Shown: piece after piece, positions 1 to 8,466 of the stretch
Position numbering within the stretch: the stretch's first letter is position 1
Layout of the letters: each line of letters starts with the position of its first letter
NCBI GenBank assembly: GCA_020638525.1
Contig: JACKIL010000011.1
Span: 7,897 to 71,896 of the forward strand
DNA from: Caulobacterales bacterium
GTDB taxonomy: Bacteria > Pseudomonadota > Alphaproteobacteria > Caulobacterales > Parvularculaceae
Direction: 5' to 3'
DNA length: 64,000 nucleotides
Position numbers and translations under genes: made by a program
The notes under the pieces: model-generated
Databases searched by the model: none
Seen by the model: only the letters and a program-made list of their open reading frames with translations
Told to the model about the DNA's origin: nothing

Positions 1-1
1 T

Positions 2-1060
2 TTCGCGATCGGTCTGAACCCCGACACTGAGGACCTCGCAACGATCCTGGATAACCTGACGCCGGAAGATATCGATCAGGCGATGCAGTTTCTTTCTGTT
101 TCGCAGCGCGACTTCATGCGGTCGCTGCTCAATCTCGGCTCAAGCGGCGACGGGTTTGATTTGGCGAGCCGGAATGTGGGCGTGCGTTTCGCCTCGCTCA
201 ATGGCGGCGCCGCAGTGCCGGACAGCGACGAACCATTCGCATGGGTTTCGATTGACGGCGCGAAAATCAAAAACGGTTCGACGAACGCCAATCACGGTTT
301 TGGCGGGCGATACTTCCAGTTCAGGGGCGGCGTCGGTGGGATCGGCAAGGGCTCGGTCAAGTTTGGCCTCGCGGCGGCGTACAGCGATTATCAAGGCGAC
401 GCCGAAGGACCGCTTGGCGATGATGTCGATGCTGAAACGTTCAGCGTCGCCGGCACGCTTGGCGCGCCGCTCGCCTTCGGACGCATTGACAGCGTCGCCG
501 CCTATTCCGCTGGCGATGCAGATATCAAAATGCGCCTGATCGATCCAGTCAGCGCCCAGACGATCGTGCAAACAGGAACGGCTGATATCTCGAGCTACAG
601 TCTGCGCTCGCGGCTTACTTTTGATGGGGTTGAGCGGCCAAACTGGTTGCTGGCGCCGCACATTCAGGCGGGTGTCACTCGATCCAAACTCAGCGACATG
701 ACCGCCGGGACGGGCGTTTCTGCGATCAATGTTCAGGACTCCAAAAATCTGCGCGGCGATGTCGGTCTTGGCGCATCGTACTATCGCAAATGGAGCGACA
801 TCTTATCGTTGCACGCGACAGCGACGGGCGTGCGCTATTTCGGTGATACGGAAAACAGCTTCGCTTCCCAATTTGCGCTCGCGCCTGCCGGTGGAGGTTC
901 TTTCGCAACTGTCGGGGCGGGCGTCAAATGGCAGGCTGAAATCGAAACGGGTCTGGCCTGGAATGTTGGAGACGGCTTTAAACTCAACATGTCCGCCTTC
1001 AGCGAACTCGGCGACCTTACAGTTTATGGCGGGCAGCTGGGCGTTAGCCGGAATTTCTGA
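2..1060 (+). CDS. Autotransporter beta-domain protein, C-terminal part (5' truncated)
   Basis: The reading frame is open from the first bases of the window, so the start and passenger lie upstream; 352 residues are visible. An alpha-helical stretch (residues 1-40) leads into alternating hydrophobic/polar strands rich in Gly and aromatics, and the protein ends in a terminal aromatic (...GVSRNF). That is the pattern of a type V autotransporter 12-strand outer-membrane barrel. By family knowledge the barrel inserts in the outer membrane through Bam and exports the N-terminal passenger. The passenger, and so the function, cannot be judged from here. The next gene is convergent. Confidence 0.8.
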   Translation, partial: FAIGLNPDTEDLATILDNLTPEDIDQAMQFLSVSQRDFMRSLLNLGSSGDGFDLASRNVGVRFASLNGGAAVPDSDEPFAWVSIDGAKIKNGSTNANHGFGGRYFQFRGGVGGIGKGSVKFGLAAAYSDYQGDAEGPLGDDVDAETFSVAGTLGAPLAFGRIDSVAAYSAGDADIKMRLIDPVSAQTIVQTGTADISSYSLRSRLTFDGVERPNWLLAPHIQAGVTRSKLSDMTAGTGVSAINVQDSKNLRGDVGLGASYYRKWSDILSLHATATGVRYFGDTENSFASQFALAPAGGGSFATVGAGVKWQAEIETGLAWNVGDGFKLNMSAFSELGDLTVYGGQLGVSRNF

Positions 1061-1358
1061 TTCCCAATCATGCGGTACAGAAACTGTGGTTGGGACGATA
1101 GTTGCTGCACGCATGGCCGGTTCGTCCGCTCGCCTCACTGGAGAGTAGCCTGATTTGCGCGCGAATTCGGATGGTGTTCATGGCGGCAGCTTGACCCGCT
1201 TGTTCGCACCCGCAATCGGGGAAGCGGCAAGCGGCGATCAGGAAACGTAAAAACGCCGGTCATGCCGGTTTGTCGCCCCTCTTTCGCGACGCCTTTTTAC
1301 TCGCAGGTGCGCCACTTCGCTCAAGGAATCGAGACGAGCTGCGCATAGCGGCTTGGCT
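1061..1358. other. Intergenic gap between convergent genes
   Basis: About 300 bases between the autotransporter stop and the receptor stop. I see no credible gene. A weak GC-rich inverted repeat (CCGG/CCGG near 1256-1268) followed by T-rich sequence on the minus strand could help end the receptor transcript, but the stem is short. Confidence 0.4.
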
Positions 1359-3638
1359 TCAGAAAGCGCCGCGAAGCGTGACGCCATAGGTGCGTGGAGC
1401 GCCGAGATAGATATTCTCATCGCCCGCCTGGATTGGCGTCAGGAACGCATAAGTCCCGTATATCGTGTTGGTCGCGTTGTTGACCCAGCCTTCAACGCGC
1501 CATTGTCCGTCTTTCGAGCCGACGCCCATATTGACGTTGAGAAGGCCGAAGGCGTCGTCGCGCGCGAGGGAGGCGGGATCGATATAGCGGGCCGTCGAAT
1601 ATTGGTACTGAATCCTGCCGCCAACGGTAAGGTCATCCGTAACGGGATAATCGACATTGATTCCGGCGTCGCCGGAGAATTTCGGCGCGAACTTGAAGCG
1701 CTGTCCGGAAATGGCGGGGTCGACAGAAGCATCGTCGCCATATTCGGCGTAAGGCAGCCAGGTTCCGCCTAGCTGCAGCGTGACGTAATCGCTAATGTGG
1801 AAGCGGTTCTCGATCTCCAGCCCGTAGGATTCGGCCGAGCGCGCGTTCAGGATGGCGAATTGCAGGCCAATGAATTGTGCAACCTGCAGGTCGGAGATGT
1901 CGTTATAGAAGCCGGCGATGTTGGTTTGCGCGCGGCCGCCCAGATACTGGAATTTCCCGCCAAGTTCGAAAGCGTTGATCTTCTCGGGCTGGTAGGTCGG
2001 GTCTTTCGGCGTCGCGCCGGGGAAGAGCGCCGGGTTGTCGGCGACGCCGCCTGCTGCGCTCACGTCAATGTTCACGCCGCCCGCCTTATAGCCGCGATTG
2101 TACGACGCGTAGATCTGCGTGTCGTTGTTCGGGTAGTATTGCAGACTGAATGTGCCGCTGATGGCGTCATCGGAAACGCTATCGTCATATTCCGGCCCCG
2201 GCATAATGCCGAGCAGGGTGATGGCTTCCGTCGGCGAAAGGCGGAAATAGGGGTTCGCGAAGGAGCCTTCTTTCTTGTCATGTGAATAGCGAACGCCCGC
2301 GACCGCGCTGAAAGCATCGCTGAGCTGGAACTCGCCATGCGCGAAGATGGCTGCCGATCGCGCCTTGCCGGTCATGATCTCGCTGGTAAACATCCCGGGC
2401 GTCGCGGTGATGAGCGAGGTTGCAAGAAGCGTCTGCCAATAGAACTCCGCCTGAGGCCCCCAATAGAGGCTTCTTTGAGCGTCGATATCCTCGTCGGAGA
2501 AATAGGCGCCCACGACGTAATCGAGATTGAGCGCATCCCAGTCGCTGTTGAGGGTCAATTCTTGCGAAAACATCTCGCTCGTGAAGTATTCGTCGACGGT
2601 GAGAACCAGAGCGCCGGAGAAGTCGCCATCAAGACCAACCTGGTCGACATTGTAACTGCGATAAACGGTCGTCGATTTCAGCGAGACGTCATCGAAGTCA
2701 TAGTCGATGATAAGCGTCGCGCCATAGTCGCTAACGGATTGATCGTTGGGGGCGCTCAATGTTTGCTGGAAATCTTTCGGGCCGTTTGACGGAAGCCGCC
2801 CGCCGGCGGCGAGCGTCAGCGCGTCAATGAGCGGCTGCGCCGGGCCGTCTACATAATTGATGCTGGCGTAGCAGCAATTGGCGTCGCTCTTCGAGTAATC
2901 GCCGATGAGGCGGATCGACAGGGCGTCAGTCGGCGTAAAGAGGAATTGCCCCTTGAAGGCCGCTGTTTCGTTATTGTTGAGATCTTCGCCGGTCGTCGCA
3001 TCGGTATAGAAACCGTCGGTCTTGCTGTAGAGTCCGGCGAGCCTCAAGGCGGCGTTCTCGCCGACCGGAAGGTTCACGCCCGCTTTCAGATCGAGCGCGT
3101 TGTAATTGCCATAGCCTGCTTCATAGAAGCCGCCGACCGCATGCGGGTCAGGCTTGGTCGAATTGATGAGGACGGCGCCGGCGGCGGTGTTCTTCCCGAA
3201 GAGCGTTCCTTGCGGACCCCGAAGGATTTCGAGGCTGTCGATGTCGAGGAAGTTCTGTATGGCTGCGCCAGCGCGGCTGCGATAGGCGCCGTCAATGAAG
3301 ACGCCGACAGCGCCCTCGAAGGTGCGGGTGATGCCGATGGTTCCGATGCCGCGAATGACGATGCTCGATGAGGTGACGGGGTTGTTGCTCGTCACGAACT
3401 GGGTGCTGGGCGACAGCGCCGCAATGTTCACGATATTTTCAACGCGCGCCTCGGCGAGCGTCTCGGCGTCAGCCGCCGTGATCGAGATCGGAACATCCTG
3501 AATGTTCTCGGCGCGCCTTTGCGCCGTGACGACGATGACGTCGTCTGCATAGGGCGCAGCTTCAGACGTATCCTGTGCGAAGGCTGGGGTTGAGAGAACG
3601 CCGAGGGCGGCTGAGAGGTGAAGCGCGGTCAGTTTCAT
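1359..3638 (-). CDS. TonB-dependent outer-membrane receptor
   Basis: 759 residues from the chosen ATG; a GTG three codons upstream is possible. A signal peptide ends in ...AFAQ near residue 22, followed by a TonB-box-like segment (DDVIVVTAQRR), a plug domain (about 45-160, with the LRGPQGTLFGKN motif) and a 22-strand barrel ending in a C-terminal Phe. The length and the VTAQRR/ALSP pattern are those of the large receptor class common in sphingomonads and Caulobacterales. These take up siderophores or organic nutrients using TonB-ExbBD energy. No substrate gene sits beside it, so the ligand is unknown. Confidence 0.9.
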   Translation of the reverse strand: MKLTALHLSAALGVLSTPAFAQDTSEAAPYADDVIVVTAQRRAENIQDVPISITAADAETLAEARVENIVNIAALSPSTQFVTSNNPVTSSSIVIRGIGTIGITRTFEGAVGVFIDGAYRSRAGAAIQNFLDIDSLEILRGPQGTLFGKNTAAGAVLINSTKPDPHAVGGFYEAGYGNYNALDLKAGVNLPVGENAALRLAGLYSKTDGFYTDATTGEDLNNNETAAFKGQFLFTPTDALSIRLIGDYSKSDANCCYASINYVDGPAQPLIDALTLAAGGRLPSNGPKDFQQTLSAPNDQSVSDYGATLIIDYDFDDVSLKSTTVYRSYNVDQVGLDGDFSGALVLTVDEYFTSEMFSQELTLNSDWDALNLDYVVGAYFSDEDIDAQRSLYWGPQAEFYWQTLLATSLITATPGMFTSEIMTGKARSAAIFAHGEFQLSDAFSAVAGVRYSHDKKEGSFANPYFRLSPTEAITLLGIMPGPEYDDSVSDDAISGTFSLQYYPNNDTQIYASYNRGYKAGGVNIDVSAAGGVADNPALFPGATPKDPTYQPEKINAFELGGKFQYLGGRAQTNIAGFYNDISDLQVAQFIGLQFAILNARSAESYGLEIENRFHISDYVTLQLGGTWLPYAEYGDDASVDPAISGQRFKFAPKFSGDAGINVDYPVTDDLTVGGRIQYQYSTARYIDPASLARDDAFGLLNVNMGVGSKDGQWRVEGWVNNATNTIYGTYAFLTPIQAGDENIYLGAPRTYGVTLRGAF

Positions 3639-4037
3639 GTATTCCACTCGGCGACTCGTAAACGCGGGTTAACTTTCTCAGAGGCGCGCACGCGAAAGCC
3701 GGGCTCGATTCAGTCGAGGCGTTCCCAGCGCAGATCCACGCGCTCTTCGCAGGCGCCGCGAATATGCAGCGCCTTTCTGAACTCTTGGTTACCGAAATGC
3801 TTCCGGGCTGGCGCTGGAAGAGGCCGGGCGCTGACATATGGCCGTCAATCTCAGGCTCGCCGCGCCTGAGGCCGTCGGCAACTTCCCGATTGATCATTTT
3901 GATGATCTGCCCCGCCATGGGTGCTGCGTACGAGATCTGCGGTTTTGGGCGCGTCACTGCATAAAAGACGTACACGGATTAAAATATAATTCGCCGCCGC
4001 CTCTTGATCTGGCGGCGCATCGCGTTAGCATTCTTTC
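3639..4037. promoter_or_regulatory. Divergent intergenic region with a 5' UTR hairpin
   Basis: 399 bases between the divergent receptor and M24 hydrolase genes; no credible gene. A perfect 7-bp hairpin (3995-4001 with 4011-4017, nine-base loop) sits about 20 bases before the hydrolase start and could affect its translation. AT-rich sequence at 3978-3990 is a plausible promoter -10 area for that gene. Confidence 0.35.
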
Positions 4038-5360
4038 ATGGTCACCGCCGCAAGCCAGTCCAAGCAGCGTCGACTGAGTCGTCGGCCTTTTCCCGAAGAG
4101 GAGTATGATGCGCGTCTGAAGCGTGTCCGCCAGGCGATGGCTGAGCGTTCGCTCGACGGCATGCTGATCTCCAGCCCCGAGAACATCTATTATCTCACCG
4201 GGCTGAACTATCTCGGCTACTTCGCCTATCAGCTGTTGGTTGTGCCGTTGACGGGAGCGCCGGCGCTGGTGACGCGGGCGATGGAGCACGCCACCATTCG
4301 CGATAAGGTGCCCGGCGTTCGGCATGTTACTTATTCGGACGGCGTTGCGCCCTTGCCTGAAAATGCGGGAGAAGATGAAGCCTCGGCGCCGCTGCTCGAT
4401 GGGGAAGGCGGGCTGCGCCCATGGTCCACCAGCCTAGGCGTTCCGACGCGGCCGGCGGAAACTTCCACATCTATTTATGAAAATCCGGCGCGGGCGACCA
4501 TCGAGGCCATTGAGGACGCAGGCCTCGACAGTAGTCGCCTCGGCATTGAAAGCAGCAGCTCGCTTTTTCCATACGGAATCGGTCAGGCGATCGTCTCCGG
4601 CCTTCCGAAGGCCCGCTTCGAACATGCCACAAATCTCGTCACGGATGTTCGGCTGGTGCAATCTCCGAGTGAGCTCGTCTTCACTAGGCGCGCGGCGAGC
4701 GTCACCGATTCGATGATTCTTGCAGGCGTCGCAGCCGCTGGGCCAGGCGTTCCGCAAGCGGACGTTATGGCGGCGATCTATCAGACGATGTTTCATCGGC
4801 GCGGAACGTATCCGGGCTTTGTGCCGCTGGTTCGCGCAACGCGCACGCTAGAGCATGAGCACGGCTCATGGGAGGATGTGCGCCTTGGCAAGAAAGACAT
4901 CCTCTTTCTTGAGATGAGCGGCTGCGTCGAGCGTTATCATGCGCCAGCCGGCAGGCTTGTGTTCACAGGGGCTGCGCCAAAACGCGCTTACGACATGGAG
5001 CGGGTTTGCGAGGAAGCGATAGAGGCCGCGAAAGGGAAGATGAAGCCGGGTGTCGCCGCTGAAGACGTTTATAGCGCATGGCAAGGCGTCGTCGACCGGG
5101 CTGGGCTTCACGGCTATCGGCGCCATCATTGCGGTTACGCAGTCGGCATCGGCTTTCCGCCAAGCTGGAGCGGGGGCGGCGTGCCGCTTGGGCTGCGCGC
5201 CGGATCGAAAATGGAGCTCAAGGCAGGAATGGTGTTTCACCTGATGTCGTGGCTTCTGCGAACCGGCAAAGGTGACTACTTCCTGTCAGATACAGTCGTT
5301 GTCACAAGCGCCGGGTGCGAGCGGCTGACGATGGCGCAGAGAAGCGTCGTCGTTCGTTAG
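4038..5360 (+). CDS. M24 (creatinase/Xaa-Pro aminopeptidase-fold) hydrolase, DoeA-like ectoine hydrolase
   Basis: 440 residues. A creatinase-N-like domain (about 20-190) is followed by a pita-bread M24 domain (about 190-440). Segments such as EMSGCVERYHAPAGR (near 291-305) and CGYAVGIGFPPSW (near 365) resemble ectoine hydrolase DoeA/EutD as I remember it, not true Xaa-Pro peptidases; the first metal-ligand Asp pair is not evident. DoeA opens the ectoine ring to N-acetyl-diaminobutyrates. The position beside ectR-ectABCD supports a role with ectoines, although no doeB deacetylase is present. Residues about 103-146 form a hydrophilic insertion that DoeA lacks. Other M24 substrates are possible. 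Confidence 0.7.
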   Translation: MVTAASQSKQRRLSRRPFPEEEYDARLKRVRQAMAERSLDGMLISSPENIYYLTGLNYLGYFAYQLLVVPLTGAPALVTRAMEHATIRDKVPGVRHVTYSDGVAPLPENAGEDEASAPLLDGEGGLRPWSTSLGVPTRPAETSTSIYENPARATIEAIEDAGLDSSRLGIESSSSLFPYGIGQAIVSGLPKARFEHATNLVTDVRLVQSPSELVFTRRAASVTDSMILAGVAAAGPGVPQADVMAAIYQTMFHRRGTYPGFVPLVRATRTLEHEHGSWEDVRLGKKDILFLEMSGCVERYHAPAGRLVFTGAAPKRAYDMERVCEEAIEAAKGKMKPGVAAEDVYSAWQGVVDRAGLHGYRRHHCGYAVGIGFPPSWSGGGVPLGLRAGSKMELKAGMVFHLMSWLLRTGKGDYFLSDTVVVTSAGCERLTMAQRSVVVR

Positions 5361-5366
5361 GCCGAT

Positions 5367-5858
5367 TCAATCGACGCTCTTCGGTGGCTCATTAAGCGCG
5401 CCGATATCGAGCACTGGCCCTGCATCGATATTCTCAGCCTTGAGGAGGGAAGCGACGCGTTCAAGCGACGCGATGATGGACGCCTGCTCCCAATTCTCCA
5501 GTCGCTCGAACCTTTCCTGGAATGACTGCTGCAACGGATCGGGCGAGGCTTCCAGCGCTCTCGCGCCGGCCGAGGTCAGCGTGACGAAAATGCGTCTTCC
5601 ATCTTCCGCATCCTTCTGCCGTTTGATGAGCTTCTTTTCTTCCAGCCGGTCGAGGAGAGCTGTGATCGTCGCCTGCTTTAGCGAAGCGTGCGAGGCGAGT
5701 TCGGAGGGCGTCGCGCCGCCGCTCTCTTTGAGGAATTGCAGCGCCAGCACCTGAGACGGCGTAAGGCCGGAAACGCGGGCGAGATTTCGCGCATTGAACT
5801 CTGTTGCGCGCAGAATGCGGCGCAGGGCGATCAATGCTGACTCTGAGCGGCTTCTCAT
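5367..5858 (-). CDS. ectR: MarR-family regulator of ectoine genes (EctR type)
   Basis: 163 residues with a MarR winged helix: helix-turn-helix about 55-80 (SELASHASLKQATITALLDRL) and a wing with the DGRR motif near 107-110. It is divergent from ectA across a 300-base region, the arrangement of EctR1 in halotolerant methylotrophs and other ectoine producers. There it represses ect transcription until osmotic stress. The stop lies 6 bases from the convergent DoeA-like gene. The assignment rests on family plus position. The ligand or osmotic sensing mechanism is not visible. Confidence 0.85.
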   Translation of the reverse strand: MRSRSESALIALRRILRATEFNARNLARVSGLTPSQVLALQFLKESGGATPSELASHASLKQATITALLDRLEEKKLIKRQKDAEDGRRIFVTLTSAGARALEASPDPLQQSFQERFERLENWEQASIIASLERVASLLKAENIDAGPVLDIGALNEPPKSVD

Positions 5859-5969
5859 CTCTTCTTAATGCATCGAATCGCTTTGGGCAGTGAGCGCTAT
5901 GATATTACGGCGAAAGTCTCGTGAATAAAACGCCAGCGCAGTCGCTCGGTTGGAGACAAGAAAAAGATA

Positions 5970-5984
5970 ATTCGACGATCGAAT
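5970..5984. promoter_or_regulatory. Inverted repeat in ectR-ectA intergenic region
   Basis: ATTCGA-N3-TCGAAT, a perfect 6-bp inverted repeat in the divergent control region. It is a candidate secondary MarR-type operator. It is seen directly; function is inferred. Confidence 0.35.
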
Positions 5985-6039
5985 CGATAAATTTCGAGTC
6001 TTCGTATATCTTTGAGCCGGCGATCGCGATATTTGTGCA

Positions 6040-6057
6040 AATATTAGCATTAATATT
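6040..6057. promoter_or_regulatory. AT-rich inverted repeat, candidate EctR operator
   Basis: AATATTA-GCAT-TAATATT: perfect 7-bp arms in otherwise GC-rich DNA, 44 bases upstream of a TTGACA -35 element. EctR1 of Methylotuvimicrobium is known to bind an AT-rich pseudopalindrome of about 18 bp upstream of ectA. Size and composition match that description, but the sequence itself is not identical. Confidence 0.5.
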
Positions 6058-6100
6058 GGGTATTGTTGCGCACACGGCGCCCATCGCGATTGCCCCTCGG

Positions 6101-6128
6101 TTGACATTTTGTTTCGATCATCTAAGTA
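6101..6128 (+). promoter_or_regulatory. Candidate sigma-70-type promoter of the ect operon
   Basis: A consensus -35 TTGACA at 6101-6106 is followed after 16 bases by TAAGTA, a weak -10. It lies 33-60 bases before the ectA ATG, which fits a short leader. The -35 is convincing, the -10 is not. Confidence 0.45.
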
Positions 6129-6160
6129 AGGCGCGCAAGCAGCAACAATCGAAAATTCTC

Positions 6161-6706
6161 ATGACTCAATGCGAACCCCACGCCCCAAAAGGCGGCGAGG
6201 TCACGCGCTTTAAGGCGATATTCCGCTCACCAACGCCCGAAGACGGCAGGCGCGTATGGGAGCTGATTGCGGCGTGTCCGCCTCTCGATCAGAACTCGCT
6301 CTATTGCAATCTCCTGCAGTGCGCCGACTTCGCGAAGACATGCGTTCTGACGGAGATTGACGGAGAGCTCGCCGGATGGGTCTCGGCCTATCGCCCGCCT
6401 GACGATCGCGAGACGCTATTCATCTGGCAGGTCGCCGTTCACGAAAAGGCGCGCGGGCTGGGCCTGGCGCGGTCGATGATCGAAGAATTACTTTCGAGGG
6501 ATTCGGCGCGCGGCGTTGTGAGATTGAAGACAACGATCACGCCCGACAACGAAGCCTCATGGGCGCTTTTCCGCTCATTGGCGCAGAAGCTCTCCGCGCC
6601 GTTTGTGAGCCAGGCATGGTTTGAGCGCGAGGCGCATTTCGGCGGCCGTCACGAGACGGAGCATCTTGTGACGATTGGCCCGTTTGGGGCGTTCGCCGCC
6701 CGCTAG
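6161..6706 (+). CDS. ectA: L-2,4-diaminobutyrate acetyltransferase
   Basis: 181 residues from the ATG at 6161, chosen because the EctA homology begins at once (FRSPTPEDGRRVWELI) and because the promoter-like TTGACA lies inside the longer open frame. GNAT fold: the VAVHEKARGLGLARSMIEEL segment is the acetyl-CoA binding motif A. It makes N-gamma-acetyl-diaminobutyrate, the second step of ectoine synthesis in the cytoplasm. First gene of ectABCD-ask. No strong ribosome-binding site is visible. Confidence 0.95.
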   Translation: MTQCEPHAPKGGEVTRFKAIFRSPTPEDGRRVWELIAACPPLDQNSLYCNLLQCADFAKTCVLTEIDGELAGWVSAYRPPDDRETLFIWQVAVHEKARGLGLARSMIEELLSRDSARGVVRLKTTITPDNEASWALFRSLAQKLSAPFVSQAWFEREAHFGGRHETEHLVTIGPFGAFAAR

Positions 6707-6751
6707 TCACCAGCATCTGAAATATAAATAGAAAGCAGCAGAGGTCCCAAA

Positions 6752-8062
6752 ATGACGACCAGTGCCATTACGGCGTCCAACAAGAACTCGCGCGGCATTT
6801 TTGAGCGACGTGAATCAGCAGTGAGAAGCTATGCGCGGAATTTCCCGGTGAAATTCGTGAAGGCGCAGGGCGAGACTCTTTTTGCAGAAGACGGCGAGGA
6901 ATATATTGATTTTCTCGCGGGGTGTTCGTCGCTGAATTACGGACACAATCATCCAAAACTGAAGGAGGCGCTCACGGACTATATCGCCTCTGACGGGCTC
7001 ACGCACAGCCTCGATATGGAGACGGATGCGAAAGAAGAGTTTCTTGAGGAATTCGAACGCACCATCCTGAAGCCGCGCAAGCTTGACTATATGGTGCAAT
7101 TTACCGGGCCGACAGGCGCGAACGCTGTCGAAGCAGCCCTGAAAATCGCGCGCAAGGTGACCGGGCGAACGAATATCATCGCCTTCACCAATGGCTTTCA
7201 TGGTTGCACGCTCGGCGCGCTTGCGCTCACGGGCAATAGCCATCATCGCGGCGGGGCGGGCGTTCCCTTGGGCGGCGTGACGAGGATGCCGTTCGACGGC
7301 TATCACGGCGACGGCGTTGATACTGCTGCGCAGATCGATCGGCTTCTTTCCGATCCATCGAGCGGCGTTGACGCTCCGGCCGCGTTCATTGTCGAGACCG
7401 TGCAAGGCGAGGGCGGGCTCAACGCCGCCTCGTTTGAATGGCTGCGCGCTATTCAGAAGATTGCGCGCAAGCACGGCGCCCTCTTCATCGTCGATGACAT
7501 TCAGGCGGGCATCGGCCGCACAGGCTCCTTCTTCAGCTTCGAGCCGGCGGGCATAGAGCCTGACATCGTCACCCTGGCGAAATCGCTCTCCGGTTACGGA
7601 TTGCCGATGGCGCTCACCTTGCTGAAGCGCGATCTCGATATCTGGAAGCCGGGCGAGCATAACGGAACCTTCCGGGGCAATTGTCATGCCTTCGTGACCG
7701 CGACAGCGGCGCTCAAAACTTTCTGGCGCGACGATACTTTCGTGAAAGAGATCAAGCGCAAGGCGTCTATCGTTAAAGAGCGCTTCGAGGCGATTGCTGC
7801 GAAGCATGATGACGATATTGCAGGCGTCAAAGGCCGCGGCATGATGCTCGGGCTCGATGTCGGTTCCGGAGAGGTCGCATCGCGCGTTGTGAAGGAGTGC
7901 TTCGCTAATGGTCTTGTCATCGAGACGAGCGGGGCCGACGACGAAGTGGTCAAATGCCTCGCGCCGCTAACCATTTCTGATGAAAACCTGAAGCGCGCGC
8001 TGACGATCGTCGAGCGCGCTGTAGACAAGGCGCTTTCCAAGAACGTCAAAGCCGCCGCGTAA
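6752..8062 (+). CDS. ectB: Diaminobutyrate-2-oxoglutarate transaminase
   Basis: 436 residues, the full length for EctB, a class III PLP aminotransferase. Visible landmarks are EYIDFLAGCSSLNYGHNHP near the N-terminus, the FTNGFHGCTLGAL phosphate-binding region, IVDDIQAGIGRTGSFF (PLP-pyridine Asp) and the Schiff-base Lys in LAKSLSGYG near residue 276. It converts aspartate semialdehyde to L-2,4-diaminobutyrate, the first committed ectoine step. It follows ectA by 45 bases and precedes ectC by 9. Confidence 0.97.
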   Translation: MTTSAITASNKNSRGIFERRESAVRSYARNFPVKFVKAQGETLFAEDGEEYIDFLAGCSSLNYGHNHPKLKEALTDYIASDGLTHSLDMETDAKEEFLEEFERTILKPRKLDYMVQFTGPTGANAVEAALKIARKVTGRTNIIAFTNGFHGCTLGALALTGNSHHRGGAGVPLGGVTRMPFDGYHGDGVDTAAQIDRLLSDPSSGVDAPAAFIVETVQGEGGLNAASFEWLRAIQKIARKHGALFIVDDIQAGIGRTGSFFSFEPAGIEPDIVTLAKSLSGYGLPMALTLLKRDLDIWKPGEHNGTFRGNCHAFVTATAALKTFWRDDTFVKEIKRKASIVKERFEAIAAKHDDDIAGVKGRGMMLGLDVGSGEVASRVVKECFANGLVIETSGADDEVVKCLAPLTISDENLKRALTIVERAVDKALSKNVKAAA

Positions 8063-8071
8063 GGAGTCACC

Positions 8072-8464
8072 ATGATTGTAAGAAGTTATCAGGCCCTGAA
8101 GGGCACGGAACGCCGTGTGGATTCGGACGGCTGGACCAGCGTGCGCTTGCTGCTGAAGAACGACGGCATGGGGTTTTCGTTTCACATAACGACCATCTAC
8201 GCCGGCGCCGAGCTGAAGATGCATTATCAGAATCATCTGGAAGCGGTTTATTGCATTTCCGGCAAGGGTTCGATCGAGGATCTCGAGACCGGCGTCAAAC
8301 ATGAGATCAAGCCGGGCGTGATCTATGCGCTCGACAAGCATGATCGGCACATCCTTCGCGCCGAAACAGAGATGACGATGGCGTGCGCATTCAACCCGCC
8401 GGTCACTGGCAAGGAAGTGCATGACGAAAGCGGCGCTTACCCGGCCGACGAAGAGGCGGCGTAA
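8072..8464 (+). CDS. ectC: L-ectoine synthase
   Basis: 130 residues, a cupin. It begins MIVRSYQALKGTERRV, typical for EctC, with a ribosome-binding site AAGGAG just upstream. The cupin strands carry the metal/substrate segment HYQNHLEAVYCISGKG and a C-terminal RHILRAETEM. It cyclises N-gamma-acetyl-diaminobutyrate to ectoine. Two bases separate its stop from ectD, so translation is probably coupled. Confidence 0.97.
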   Translation: MIVRSYQALKGTERRVDSDGWTSVRLLLKNDGMGFSFHITTIYAGAELKMHYQNHLEAVYCISGKGSIEDLETGVKHEIKPGVIYALDKHDRHILRAETEMTMACAFNPPVTGKEVHDESGAYPADEEAA

Positions 8465-8466
8465 TC

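Noticed and set aside
5921..6160. Extended N-terminus of ectA in the same frame
   Set aside because: It would add 80 residues unlike EctA, and the TTGACA promoter element and inverted repeats lie inside it.
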